The notes beneath the pieces were generated by a model, which was not told where the DNA came from, searched no databases, and was given only the letters and a program-made list of their open reading frames with translations. Positions 8,298-18,581 of a DNA stretch of 64,000 bases are shown here, piece after piece. The translations under genes and the position numbers were made by a program. Position 1 is the first letter of the stretch. Each line of letters opens with the position of its first letter. The stretch covers positions 158,500 to 222,499 of the forward strand of contig CAVZRJ010000012.1 in assembly GCA_963777665.1 (NCBI GenBank), in the 5' to 3' direction. The stretch is from Bog-756 sp963777665 (GTDB lineage: Bacteria; Actinomycetota; Acidimicrobiia; Acidimicrobiales; RAAP-2).

Positions 8298-9186
8298 ATG
8301 ACCCCGGGGGTCGACGGAGGCAACACGACGGGGCGTGCTCGACGAGGGCGCGCAGCCCTCGATCGACGCGCCGGCGTGGGGGACCGAGGAAGTCTGGAAG
8401 GTGGTCGCCAAGGTGACCGCGGCCCTCGCGGTCCTCGGTGACCTCTTCGCCATGCTGGTCGACGCCGTGTGGTCGACCGCCGGTGCTGTCGTCCACCGCC
8501 GGTTCTCGTGGGCGGAGTTCGTCGAGCAGAGCTGGTTCCTGATCTCGGTGACCGTACTGCCGACGATCCTGATCGCCATCCCATTCGGCCTGGTCCTGGT
8601 GCTGGAGGTGGGAGGCCTCGCCGTCCAGATCGGCGCCAACGCCATCGTCGGCGCGGTCGACGCCATCGGCATCGTCCGGGAGGCGGCGCCGGTGATCACC
8701 GCGATCATCCTGTCCGGGGCCGGCGGCTCCGCCATCTGCTCGGACCTCGGATCGCGCACCATGCGCGACGAGATATCGGCAATGTGGGTCATGGCGGTCG
8801 ACCCGATCGAGCGACTGGTCGCACCCCGGGTGCTGGCCACGGTGGTGGTGGCGTTGCTGCTCAACGGCATCGTGGCGTTCGCCGGCATCATGAGCGGCTA
8901 CCTGGCGGCCGTGTACATCCTCCACACCAGCGCCGGCGGGTTCCTCAACTCCTTCAGCACCTTCGCCCAGCCGGCCGACGCCATCGAGTCGATGTTCAAG
9001 GCGGGCCTGTTCGGCTTGTTCGCCGCTGTGGTTGCCTCCCACCAGGGCCTGAACGCCAAGAGGGGCCCGGCAGGAGTGGGCGAGGCCGTCAACCGGTCGG
9101 TCGTGATCACCGGCGTCGGTCTGTTCATCCTGAATCTGCTGGTGACCGATGTGTTCCTGGCCATCGTCCCCCCGAGGATCCTCTGA
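8298..9186 (+). CDS. YrbE-A / MlaE-family Mce permease (one frame break near the start)
   Basis: Inner-membrane permease of the Mce ABC importer, which moves sterols, fatty acids or phospholipids. About 295 residues after repair. MlaE-type features: VEQSWFLISVTVLPTILIAIPFG, the cytoplasmic helix region REAAPVITAIILSGAGGSAICSDLGSRTMRDEI with the Gly-rich coupling motif, and several later membrane segments ending VFLAIVPPRIL. The likely start is ATG 8298 behind AGGGGGA, giving MTPGVDGGNTTG, joined to VLDEGAQPS by removing one extra base near 8333; otherwise GTG 8335 starts the same frame. Its TGA overlaps the ATG of the second permease (TGATG). First gene of the operon. Confidence 0.9.
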
Positions 9187-10095
9187 TGGGACTGCTGGTG
9201 ACCGACCGGCTGCCGGTCGCCGAGGGGTCGACGGCGTCGCGGGTCGCCGCCGCGACAAGACGGGTGGCGTTCCACTCCGTCAATGTCGGCTACCGCATCC
9301 GCAACCAACTCATCTGGCTCGGGGAGCTGCTGGTCTTCGTCGATCAAGGTCGTCCGCGCCATTCCGACCGTCCTGCGCCACCACCGCCGCGAGCTGTGGC
9401 GCCTGATCGCCGAGGTCACCTTCGGCGGCGGGGTCCTCGCCATCGCGGCGAGCACCATCCTCGTCTCCGCTCTTCTGGCCTCCGTGGTCGGTGTCCAGCT
9501 CGGGATCGAGGGGCTCCAGGGACTCAACATCATCGGCCTCGCCCCGCTGGCCGGCTTGCTGTCCGCCTTCGCCAACACCCGCGAGCTGTCGCCGCTCCTC
9601 GCCGGCTACGGGCTGGCCGCGGTGATGGGGTGCAAGTTCACCGCCGAACTCGGTGCCATGCGGGTGAACGAGGAGATCGACGCCCTGGAGGTCATGTCGA
9701 TACCGTCGTTGCCCTACCTGGTCACCACCAGGCTCCTCGCCGCCCTCGCCGCGGTCATCCCGCTGTACCTGCTGGCCCTGTCCGGTGCGTACCTGGCGAC
9801 GCAGTTCGCTGTGCTGACCATCGCCCATCAGGGCTCGGGAACCTACCTCCACTACTTCTACCTGTTCCTCAACCGGCGCGACGTCTTCTACTCGGTGCTG
9901 AAGGTGGTGGTCTTCGCCATCCTGGTCACCATCATCCACTGCTACTACGGGATGACGGCATCGGGGGGACCCGAAGGCGTCGGCCGGGCGACCGGGCGCG
10001 CCGTCCGGACCAGCACCGTGGTCATCGCCATCTCCGACATGCTGATGACCCTCCTCTTCTGGGGAGTGTCGGTCCCGGTGAAGGTGACCGGGTGA
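9186..10095 (+). CDS. YrbE-B / MlaE-family Mce permease (one frame break)
   Basis: Second permease of the Mce importer, about 302 residues after repair. N-terminus TRRVAFHSVNVGYRIRNQL, then IKVVRAIPTVLRHHRREL, a membrane segment, and the conserved MlaE region with NTRELSPLLAGYGLAAVMGCKFTAELGAM-type sequence and EEIDALEVMSIPS. Later membrane segments include LAALAAVIPLYLLALSGAYL and VVVFAILVTIIHCYYG. One extra G near 9341 must be removed to join the two frames (length 910, one more than a multiple of three). Its TGA overlaps the GTG of mceA (GTGA). Paralogue of the upstream permease; the two are expected to form a heterodimer. Confidence 0.9.
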
Positions 10096-11454
10096 GCCTC
10101 GAGGCCCCTCCTGCTCCGGAGCAGGGATCGGTTCCCGCCGTCGTCGGCGACGGTCCTCACCCGCAGGTCGTGGCGCCTCATGGCACTGGGGGGCGTGCTG
10201 GTCGGCGTCGCTCGTCGCCGTCGTCGTCATCGTCCTCGAGTCCTTCGGCGGCGCCTTCTCGACCTACGCCACTGGCCGAGGCGCAGCTCCCGGCGTCGTC
10301 CACCGCGGTTGCGTTGGGAGCGCCGGTCGAATATCGCAACGTGACCGTCGGCACCGTCGCCAGCCAGGGGCGATCGGCCCCGGGCGGTCTGGTGGACGCT
10401 GACCCTTCACCTGCAGCGTCCGATGCTGCAGGTGATCCCTGCACAGGTGCAGGCCACCGAGACGCCGGTCTCGTTCTTCGGGGACCCGTATGTCGAGCTG
10501 GTACCGCCCACCCATCCCGGTACGGCCCGACTCCGACCGGGCGCCATCATCCCCGCGCTGCAGGTCGGCCAGACGGGTTCGCTGCAGGCCACCCTCGGGA
10601 GCCTCGACACCCTCCTCATCAAGCTTCAGCCCGCCGAGCTCGATGCCGCGCTGACCGCCCTGGCCGGCTCGCTGCAGGGCAACGGGACATCGCTCGGGCA
10701 CAACCTCGTCCGAGCCAACACCTACTTCGAGCAGATGCTGCCGCTGTGGCCGACCGTCGTGTCCAACCTGGACACGCTGGTGCCGGTGGCCAACCAGTTC
10801 GCCGCCTCCACACCCGACATCCTGCAGATCCTGGCCAACCAGACCGTCACCGCCAACACCGTCAACCACCAGGCTGCGGGGGTCCGCCAGGCCATCGGAG
10901 GCGGCGAGGTCCTCGCCGGCCAGGCGGCCCAGCTCCTCGACGGCCATCCAGCAGCCATTCGCCGTCCTGGCTGCCGACTCCGGTCCGTTCCTGACCGCCC
11001 TCTCGCAGAACCCGAACGAGATCTCCCAGCTCCTCACGGGCCTCGATGCCTGGGCCAACGCCTGGATCGCCGCCGAGGCATCGGGGCCGTACCTCCAGCT
11101 GACCCAGACCGAGGTCGTCGCCAATCCCGCCGACCTCGGTCTGGCCGTGCTCGGTGGGCCACAGGCCGCCGCCTATCTGTCGGCCGGCCTGGGGCCGGGC
11201 TACGTGAACCCGCCGACGTATTCCTCGGCCGGTCCTCGGTCACGCCGACCTGACGTCATCTCCGACTCGACCGCCACTCCTCGGGCTCCGTCGTGGCCTC
11301 GACGGCCGGGCACGCTCCGGCACTGGTCGTAGCCGAACCCGCCCAGTCCCAGGCCGTCTCGCAGATCGTCACCGCGGTGAGCGGTTCGACGCCTTCCTCG
11401 TCCGCCGTCTCCACGCTGCTGCTGTCGCCCGTGCTCGAGGGCCTGGTCACCTGA
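10092..11454 (+). CDS. MceA-type substrate-binding protein (heavily frame-disrupted)
   Basis: First Mce-domain protein, expected to be membrane-anchored and to help build the periplasmic lipid tunnel. After repair about 451 residues: cytoplasmic start, one membrane segment ALGGVLVGV-LVAVVVIVLESFGGAFSTY, the Mce beta domain (PVEYRNVTVGTVASQGRS, VDVTLHLQRPMLQVIP, FFGDPYVELVPP), a long helical region (LGSLDTLLIKLQPAELDAAL) and a Ser/Thr-rich tail ending LLLSPVLEGLVT. Following the frame phases from GTG 10092 to TGA 11452-11454 requires about seven inserted bases (near 10153, 10210, 10284, 10396, 10947 and two around 11240-11285). All are additions. Not plausible as programmed frameshifting. Confidence 0.85.
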
Positions 11455-11456
11455 TC

Positions 11457-12552
11457 ATGAGATCGCGCCATCCCCGCCCGGGACTCCCCGGCACCGTCGT
11501 GAAGGTGGTCGTGTTCACCGTCGTCTCGGTGATCGTCACCTCGATCGTGATCTCGACGCTTGCTCGACGTGAACACCCACGCCGCCACCGGCTATGTCGC
11601 CGAGTTCTCCAACGCATCCGAGCTGCAGCCCGGCGACACGGTCCGCATCGCCGGCGTCGAGGTGGGCAAGGTCGGCGCGGTGACCCTGCAGGGCAACCGC
11701 GCCGAGTGTCTCGTTCAGCGTCGACAACTCGCAGCAGCTCACCACCACGACGCTCGCCGCCATCCACTTCGAGAACCTCCTCGGGCCAGCGCTTCCTCGC
11801 CATTCTCCCCGGAGCGTCCGGGGGCAAGCCCCTGCCCCCCGGAGGGGTCATCCCGGTCTCGCACACCACGCCGGCGATCGACCTGACCGCGGTGTTCGAC
11901 GGCTTCCAGCCCCTCTTCTCCGCCCTCTCGCCCGACCAGGTGAACCAACTGGCCGGGTCGATCATCGACGTCTTCCAGGGCGAGTCGGGGACCGTCTCGA
12001 ACATCGTGGCGCAGACGGCGGCCCTGACCAACAACCTCGCCGATCGCCAACAGGTGATCGACACCCTTCTCAACAGCCTGTCGAGCCTGCTCGACACCGT
12101 GGGGGTCCACGACACCCAGCTCGGCCAGCTGATCGGGAACTTCGACACCCTGATGACGGGTCTGGCCGGGTCGCGCGCGCAGCTCGGCTCGGCGATCGAC
12201 AACCTGGCCACGGCGGAGAGCACGACGAGCAGTCTGCTCAACGAGGCACAGCCGACACTCAACCAGGACATCCAGGCCTTGTCCGTGGCCGTCCAGTCCC
12301 TGTCAGCGAATCAGACGGGTCTCGACGGCGTCCTCACAGGCTTCCCCGGTCTGGTCGAACACGCTGACCAAGATCCAGAGCTCGGGCAACTGGATCAACG
12401 TCTACCTCTGCAACCTGACGATCAACGTGTCGGGGCAGCTCGACATCTCCCTCGTCCCCGGCGTGAGCCCCACCAACCAGTACCCGAACCCGGTGACCCT
12501 TCCGTCCGGAGCGGTCGGCGATCAGACCCGTCACACAGCGAGTTGCTCGTGA
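11457..12552 (+). CDS. MceB-type protein (frame-disrupted)
   Basis: Second Mce-domain protein, 363 residues after repair. N-terminal anchor VVKVVVFTVVSVIVTSIVIST, Mce domain LDVNTHAATGYVAEF, LQPGDTVRIAGVEVGKVGAV, VSFSVDNSQQLTTTTL, HFENLLGQRFLAILPG, then a long coiled helical part (QVNQLAGSIIDVFQGESGT, NLADRQQVIDTLLNSLSSL) and a C-terminal part with NWINVYLCNLTINVSGQ. Four single inserted bases (near 11560, 11706, 11788, 12358) account exactly for the phase changes: 1096 less 4 is 364 codons. ATG 11457 follows the mceA stop by two bases; the TGA overlaps the mceC GTG. Confidence 0.87.
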
Positions 12553-13570
12553 AACGCTTCCGCGAGCGCAACCGGGCCACTGACCGGCCTCGTCGGGGTC
12601 GTTGTCGTGACCTGTCTGGTCGTCGGAGCGCTGCAGTTCCAACGGCTCCCCCTCATCCACGACAACGCCACCTACCAGGCGGACTTCGCCGACGCCGGAG
12701 GCCTCGCCACCGGTGACATCGTCACCGTCGACGGCGTGAAGGTGGGGTCGATCACCGGCATGGCCCTCGACGGCGACCGGGTCCGGGTCACCTTCACCGT
12801 GACCGGCGCCAGCCTCGGATCGACGACGACGGCCGCCGCCGAGGTGCTCAGCCCGGTCGGGACCGAGTACATGGAGCTCGTCCCCTCGGGCGCCGGTTCG
12901 ACTCAACGGGCCGATCCCCCTGTCCCGAACCAGCGTGCCCTACAACCTGGTCACCGCCTTGTCCGGGCTGGGTTCGCAGATCCAGCACTACAACCTCCCC
13001 CAGCTCGAGCACGCCCTTCAGGTGGGTAGCCAGGACTTGAACGGCACGCAGGTCAGCGAGACGACCAGCGCCTTCCAGGGTCTGGCCGACATCTCGCGGG
13101 TGATCGGCAACGAGGGAAGCGTCCCTCGCCACCATCGTCTCCGCAGGGAGCGGCGCTGAGCGGCGTCCTCTCGCAGCGGAGCCACCAGCTCTTCGACCTC
13201 TTCGGCCAGAGCAACCTGGTGCTGTCCGTGCTCCAGCAGCGTCGGGCGGCCATCGACCAGCTCCTCGCCGCCACGTCGTCGCTGAGCCAGCAGATCACCT
13301 CGATCCTGTCGGTCAACCGGCCGGCGCTCACCACACTGCTGCAGGATCTCCAGTCCGTGTCGGCCGTCCTGGCCAAGGACAGCAACGACTTCGGGCAGGC
13401 GATCCCGGTCCTCGCCGCCTTCAGCCGGTATTCGGCCAACGCCACCGGCTCGGGCGCCTTCGTCGACGTCGCGGTGCCCACACTGCTCGTTCCCGACAAC
13501 CTGGCGGTCCAGTGCTCGGCGTCCGGGGCCTTTCCGAGCAGCCAACCCGCAGGTGGGATGCCGGCCATGA
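12549..13570 (+). CDS. MceC-type protein (frame-disrupted)
   Basis: Third Mce-domain protein, about 338 residues after repair. N-terminal anchor LTGLVGVVVVTCLVVGALQF, Mce domain with YQADFADAGGLATGDIV, VDGVKVGSITGMALDGD, FTVTGASLGSTTTAA, VGTEYMELVPSGAG, then the helical region HALQVGSQDLNGTQ and SNLVLSVLQQRRAAIDQLLA. Five inserted bases (near 12590, 12899, 13119, 13157 and one between 13500 and 13560) explain the phases; 1022 less 5 is 339 codons. With the last one removed the stop TGA at 13568-13570 overlaps the mceD ATG, the same overlap style as the other junctions. Without repair it appears fused to mceD, which is false. Confidence 0.85.
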
Positions 13571-14896
13571 CCCCGGACGTCCGCCCCTCGGGCCCCGGTG
13601 GGTTGGCCGGGCCGGCAGGCTCGCCGGCTCGTTCCGCTCGCCCGAGGTACCTGGTGCCTGCGGCGGCGGTGCTCGCGCTCCTGGTCATCGGGGGGATCGT
13701 CGCCCTCGTGACGGGCGGCGCCTCTCCCATGACCATCTCCGCCCAGTTCGCCACCGCCCCGGGCCTCTACCCGGGCAACTCGGTCGACATCCTCGGCATG
13801 CCGGTCGGGAAGGTCACCAAGGTCACGCCGGGTCCGACTTACGGTGACCGTGGTGATGCAGGTGCCCGCCGGCACGCCGGTCCCCGCCGGAGCCGACGCC
13901 CTGCTCATGGCGCCCCAGGTGGTCAACGACCGCTACGTCCAGCTCAATCCCGGCCTACAGCGGTGGACCGCGGATGTCGGACGGTGCCGTCATTCCCGAC
14001 TGTCGCGGACGGCCGTGCCCATCTCGGTGGACGAGATCGTCGACAGCCTCGACCAGCTGGCCGAGGCCCTCGGTCCCAACGGCGCCAACGCCCACGGTGC
14101 CCTGTCCGCCTTCGTCGCCAGCTCCGCTCACGCCTTCGGCGGCGACGGCGCCGCACTGCACTCGACCTTGGTCTCCTTGGGCGGGGCCCTCGACGCGCTC
14201 TCGTCCAAGAGCCCACAGTTGACCGCGCTGTTCGACAACCTGGGGAACCTCAGCCAGGTGGCCTCCCAGTACACGAGCACCTACCAGGCGTTCGCCAACA
14301 ACCTGGCTGCGGTGAGCACCGATCTGGCCGCCGACGACGCCAACATCGGTGCCACGCTGGCCAACCTCCAGCGGGCGCTGTTGGCGCTGGCCCAGTTCAC
14401 CGCGACCAACTCCTCCGCCCTCGGGACCAGCGTCACCAACCTCGACGCCTTCGCCGGTGCCGTCGCCGCCAAGCAGCAGTCGCTGGCCCAGGCGCTCGAG
14501 ACGCTCCCGACCGCCCTGGACAACATCGCGCAGGCCGTCGACCCGAACGCGCCCGGTGGTCCGGCCCTCCGGGCGCGCCTCGATCCGATGGGCAACTCGG
14601 CCGGGCTTCTCCCAGTCGGTGTGCGGCAACTGCGCTCCTGCGACTCCTGCTGCTCTCCATCGACCGGTCGCAGGACAAGGACCCGACCATCGACCTCGGT
14701 TGCGGGGTGAACGGCCTGCTGGCCGGCCTTCCCACCCCACCCGGCGCGTCGGCGGGCCCGAACCTTTCGCTCAGCGCCGCTGGTCGGAGGCCAGCCGTGA
14801 CCCGCGGTCATCCCCGAGGAGCCAACGCCGCCCCCGGGACCCCGGCAGGCGGTAGCCATCGACGTCGGCAACGGATCCGGTGCGCGGGCCGGGTGA
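13567..14896 (+). CDS. MceD-type protein (frame-disrupted)
   Basis: Fourth Mce-domain protein. A cytoplasmic Pro/Gly-rich start is followed by the anchor LVPAAAVLALLVIGGIVALV, the Mce domain (FATAPGLYPGNSVDILGMPVG, VTVVMQVPAGTPVPAGADALL, VVNDRYVQLNP) and long helices (LSSKSPQLTALFDNLGNLSQ, AKQQSLAQALETLPTALDNI). After LDPMGNSAG a Cys pair and RLLLLSIDRSQDKDPTIDL follow. The C-terminus is PAVIPEEPTPPPGPRQAVAI and ends GARAG, with TGA at 14894-14896 overlapping the mceE GTG. Frame changes near 13838, 13945, 13998 (two bases), 14606, 14632 and 14779 are all additions; an in-phase TGA at 14798-14800 remains unexplained and could be a further error. Confidence 0.82.
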
Positions 14897-15988
14897 GACG
14901 GTGGGCGGCTTTGGCGATGACCATCGGCACCGCCGTCGCGCTCAGTGGCTGCGCCCTCAGCCTGCAGTCCCTGCCCAAGGTCAGTGGCGTCACCGCCGCC
15001 ACCTATCCGGTGTACGCCGTGTTCTCCAACGTCCTCAACCTGCCCGACGACGCCCAGGTCCGTATCGGCGCCCAAGTCGTCGGCCAGGTGGGAGCCATCT
15101 CCACCAAGAACTTCCAGGCCGACCTGACCCTGGACATCAAGACAGTCCGTCCGGCTGCCGGTCGGCACCACCGCTCAGGTCCGCTTCGACGATCCGCTGG
15201 GCGACGAGTACATCCTGCTCCAGCCGCCAACCGTCCTGCCGACAGGGGTCGGCGAGGAGAGCAGCCGGTTCCTCGTCGTCGGGAGCGCGGATCCCCGACA
15301 GCTCGACGAGCACCGCACCGAGCGTCGAGGACACGTTCGGCGCCCTCTCCCTCGTGCTCAACGGTGGGGGGATCAACCAGCTGCAGACCATCATCAGCGA
15401 GCTCAACAACACCTTCAACGGCAACCAGGCGCCGATCCGCTCCTTCCTGACCACCATCGACAACGGCGTGAGCTCCCTGTCCGGTGGGAGGCCGGCCATC
15501 GACGGCGCCCTGGCGTCCATCTCCAACCTGTCCAGCAAGCTGAACGCCGGAGGCCCGACCATCGCCACCGGGATCAGCACGATCGCACCGGCCGTCGGGG
15601 TGCTGGCCGGCGAGAACAAGCAGATCTCGGGGCTGCTCGACCAGCTGTCCAACCTGGGAGCGGCGGGCGCGGCCGATCGCCCAACAGAGCGGACAGAACG
15701 CGGTGGTCGACGCCCAGGACCTGTTGCCGGTCGTCCAGCAGCTCGATTCGGTGTCGTCCCAGCTCGCCCCCGACCTGAGCGCCCTGGCCGCCTTCGAGGC
15801 CGAGACACCCAAGATCGCACCGGGTGACTACCTGCAGGTCCGCGCCGTGGTCAACGTGCTGCTGCCCGCCGGCGGGTTCGAGCCCTCGCTCCCTGCCGTC
15901 GATCAGCCGGCACGGCGACGTCCGGATCCGATCGGTTGACCGGGGGACCAGGCCGTGTCCGGCCTCCTCACCGCAGGCGCATGTGTGA
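14893..15988 (+). CDS. MceE-type lipoprotein (frame-disrupted)
   Basis: Fifth Mce-domain protein and the lipoprotein of the set. GTG 14893 gives a short basic start RRWAALAMTIGTAVAL and a lipobox LSGC, so the Cys near residue 20 should be acylated. Mce domain: YPVYAVFSNVLNLPDDAQV, IGAQVVGQVGAIS, SVRLPVGTTAQVRFDDPLG, EYILLQPP. Helical part: ALSLVLNGGGINQLQTIIS, NLSSKLNAGGPTIATGIST, VQQLDSVSSQLAPDLSAL. Four inserted bases (near 15143, 15290, 15672, 15900) restore one frame that ends at TGA 15986-15988; 1096 less 4 is 364 codons. This end overlaps GTG 15985 of mceF. Reading without the last repair would end at 15939. Confidence 0.85.
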
Positions 15989-17090
15989 TCGAGTCGAGCA
16001 TGAAACACAACCTTCTCCCGCGGATGATCGCCTTGGCGGTGGTCGTCGTCCTCGGCGTCTACTACATCGCGTTCGACGTCATGCAGTACCACGTCACCGT
16101 CGCAACCGTTCTCGGTGACCGTCCTCATGCCGAGCGCCGGCGGGTTGTACTCGGGGGCCGACGTGACCTACAGGGGGGTGCAGGTCGGAACGGTGACCGC
16201 CCTCCACCTCGGTCCGCGGGACGTGGCGGCCACGCTTGGGATCGATGCAGGTCAGCGCATCCCGGACAACGGTCCGGTCCGGGTCAAGGAGCTGTCCGCC
16301 CTGGGCGAGCAGTACCTCGACCTCCAGCCGGTCAGCGCGTCCGGGCCCGACCTGGGCCCGGGAACCGTCATCCCGCCCACCAGGGTGATCCTGCCCACGC
16401 CCATCGGGACGTCCCTGATCGACCTCAACACGATGCTCCAGAGCATCAACCCGAACGACCTGCAGACCGACGAGAACTTCTTCGCCAGCGCATTCGTCGG
16501 TACCGGTCCCGATCTCCGGTCGATCATCGTGACCGGTCAACGGCTCTTCGACGCACTCGTCGCCGCCCAGCCGGAGACGGTGAACCTGGTCGTCGACGGT
16601 CAGACCGACCTGCGGACGCTGCAGGCGACGGATGGCGACCTGGCCACGTTCGCGCAGGGCCTCGCTTCGGTGACCGGGCAGCTGCGCACGTCCAATACAG
16701 ATGTCCAGGCACTGATCCGGAACAGCCAGGCGGCCGAGCAGCAGCTCAACCCGCTTCCTGGCCGCCGACAGTGCGCAGATCACCGCACTGGTGTCGAACC
16801 TGGCCACCGACTCCCAGGTGACCGATCAGAACCAGCAGGGTCTCCGGGCCCTCTTCCAGTTGCTGCCCGTCGTCTCGCAGGATCTGGCGTCGGTGGTGGG
16901 CGGCGGCCAGGTGCACGGGGAGCTGGACATCAACACGGCCGATCCGGTGTGTCCCTACATCCCGGGCAGTCAGATGCCCGGTCCGACCCAGCAGGTGAAC
17001 AGTCCATCACTGTCCAACGCCTGCCCGATGGTGCTGCCGGGCATGCTGCAGCGGGGAGCGAACAGCCATTCCAACGGATCGGGAGGTTGA
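15985..17090 (+). CDS. MceF-type protein (frame-disrupted)
   Basis: Sixth Mce-domain protein, 367 residues after repair. N-terminal anchor MIALAVVVVLGVYYIAFDV, Mce domain FSVTVLMPSAGGLYSGADV, YRGVQVGTVTALHLGP, ELSALGEQYLDLQPVS, then PTPIGTSLIDLNTMLQSINP and a helical segment to LFQLLPVVSQDLASVVGGG. The C-terminal 70 residues are low-complexity with VCPYIPGSQMPG. GTG 15985 overlaps the mceE stop; ATG 16000 is an in-frame alternative. Two inserted bases (near 16105 and 16755) restore the frame (1106 less 2 is 368 codons). The apparent read-through into the next gene in one phase is an artefact of the first insertion. Confidence 0.86.
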
Positions 17091-17215
17091 GCCCCGGGTG
17101 GCCGGCACCACCGCACATCCGTCGGCCACGGGCGGGAGGTTTGGGTCCGACCCGATTTGGAAATAGCTGGCAGGTAACAAGAAGAACGCACTGCTGGCCA
17201 AAGGGGGGAGAGAGA

Positions 17216-18550
17216 GTGCGAACCCAGCATGAGGGGTCGCGGCTGAAGGGAAGTGACGACCTGCGCAGGCACCGGAGGCGGGCCGTCCACATGCTCCCTG
17301 GAGCCATCATCGTGTTGGCGGTCGGATCCCTCCTCTTGGTTCTCTTCGTTGTGCCCGTGGCCGTTCCCGTCGGCGCTGGACATGCCCCCTCCGTCCGACG
17401 CACCGCGGCCCCCCGCCCGGACTCGCCGATCAGACGGCTCGACTCCTCGACCGTCCGCCGCGCCATGGCCGACCTCTCCCGGGCGCAGGTCGGCACGGTC
17501 GCCCGGCTGACGGCATTGATGACCGGGCCCGGCATGCCGGCCTGCGCCCCGCCGCCGGTTCCGGCGCCCACCTTCCCACCGGGCAGCGCCTACGGTGTCC
17601 CCTTCCTCGCCGCCATCACCAATGGTCAGGTCCTGGCCGGCTACGACGCATGGACCGCCAACCACCTGGTCTGGAAGGTGCAGAACACGACGTTCAATCT
17701 CTATCCGTGGCAGTCGAAGATCTCCGGCATCACCGGGTGGGTGACGGGACTGCTCCAGCTCCCCAGCCTGACGGCCCAGATTCCCCCCCAGGACGTGGTG
17801 TTCTGCGACAATCAGGGAGGAGCGAGTTGTCTGTCGGCCAACTGGCCCGTCGGGCAGTGCATCGAGATCGAGGCCCAGTACGGGCCCTCACCGGCCAGCT
17901 TGACGCCACCGCCGGCCATCGGGAGTTATCACCCCGAAGGTGTCCGGTGCAGCAGCTACTCGACTCCCACATTCGAGTGCTTCCCCTATGTCGTGAGCCT
18001 GACGCCGGTCGGGACGACCTCATTGGCTGTCACCGGCGTCCAGCCCGACGGTGCCCTCGAGCTCAGCGTGTCGACGGCGGCGGCAACGACGGTCAGCGAG
18101 TTTCCGCCACCGCCGTCCACGGTGTCGTTCACCTGTCAGGGGGCCCCTGTCGCGGTCACCCTTTCCACCCAGGCTGCCGGGCTGCCGACCACCGCGCCTG
18201 GAGCGCCGGCTCCGCCCAACACCGACGACCGGGTTCTCCAGACGCCGGCACAGCCCCTCACCGGTCCGTTGGCCAGCGCCACCAGCACGGTGGCCAGCAA
18301 TGGCTTCGGCGTGCCGGCGTTCTTCCCGAGCCCCAGTGGCAGCCCGTGTTCCGTCTTCCTGGCGTTCAGCCTCAACACCTATGCCGGCGGGTGGGACTAC
18401 AAGTTCGCGGACCAGAGCGAGGGCCGCTACTACATCGACGGCGGCACCAATCCGATCAGCGCGGAGCCCGGTTGGGCCCAGTTCACAGCGAACACCACCG
18501 TCGTCACGCTCGGACTGCCGACCGGCCCGCCGCCCGGCTTCAGCTTCTGA
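17216..18550 (+). CDS. Membrane-anchored, Cys-rich extracytoplasmic protein of the Mce locus
   Basis: I do not recognise a named family. 444 residues: a basic cytoplasmic start (about 30 residues), one membrane segment IIVLAVGSLLLVLFVVPVAV, then a large outside domain with at least nine cysteines in short contexts (ACAPPP, VFCDN, SCLS, QCIE, RCSS, ECFPY, TCQG, PCSVF). GTG 17216 is chosen because AAGGGGGGAG lies just upstream at 17201-17210. The C-terminal part has SNGFGVPAFFPSPSG, a motif echoed in the two secreted proteins at 20634 and 21543. It sits between mceF and the Mce ATPase gene, all on one strand, so it is probably part of the transporter operon. Frame intact. Confidence 0.8.
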   Translation: MRTQHEGSRLKGSDDLRRHRRRAVHMLPGAIIVLAVGSLLLVLFVVPVAVPVGAGHAPSVRRTAAPRPDSPIRRLDSSTVRRAMADLSRAQVGTVARLTALMTGPGMPACAPPPVPAPTFPPGSAYGVPFLAAITNGQVLAGYDAWTANHLVWKVQNTTFNLYPWQSKISGITGWVTGLLQLPSLTAQIPPQDVVFCDNQGGASCLSANWPVGQCIEIEAQYGPSPASLTPPPAIGSYHPEGVRCSSYSTPTFECFPYVVSLTPVGTTSLAVTGVQPDGALELSVSTAAATTVSEFPPPPSTVSFTCQGAPVAVTLSTQAAGLPTTAPGAPAPPNTDDRVLQTPAQPLTGPLASATSTVASNGFGVPAFFPSPSGSPCSVFLAFSLNTYAGGWDYKFADQSEGRYYIDGGTNPISAEPGWAQFTANTTVVTLGLPTGPPPGFSF

Positions 18551-18581
18551 ATCGTTCGACGTGTCTACCGGATCACCTGTC

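Noticed and set aside
8469..10994. An 841-codon forward frame across the YrbE genes and mceA
   Set aside because: Arg/Pro/Gly-rich shadow of high-GC coding DNA in another phase; the conserved proteins are in the other frames.
13219..15450. Apparent fusion of MceC, MceD and MceE into one 743-residue protein
   Set aside because: The frame joins parts of three genes only because of inserted bases. After repair each gene has its own anchor, stop and overlapping start.
10092..17090. Programmed frameshifting in the mce genes
   Set aside because: About thirty events in one operon, at sites with no shared slippery sequence, is not plausible; extra bases from sequencing are simpler.
16115..18550. 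Apparent fusion of MceF to the following Cys-rich protein
   Set aside because: A strong Shine-Dalgarno at 17201-17210, GTG 17216 and a new membrane segment mark a separate gene; MceF ends at 17090 in its repaired frame.
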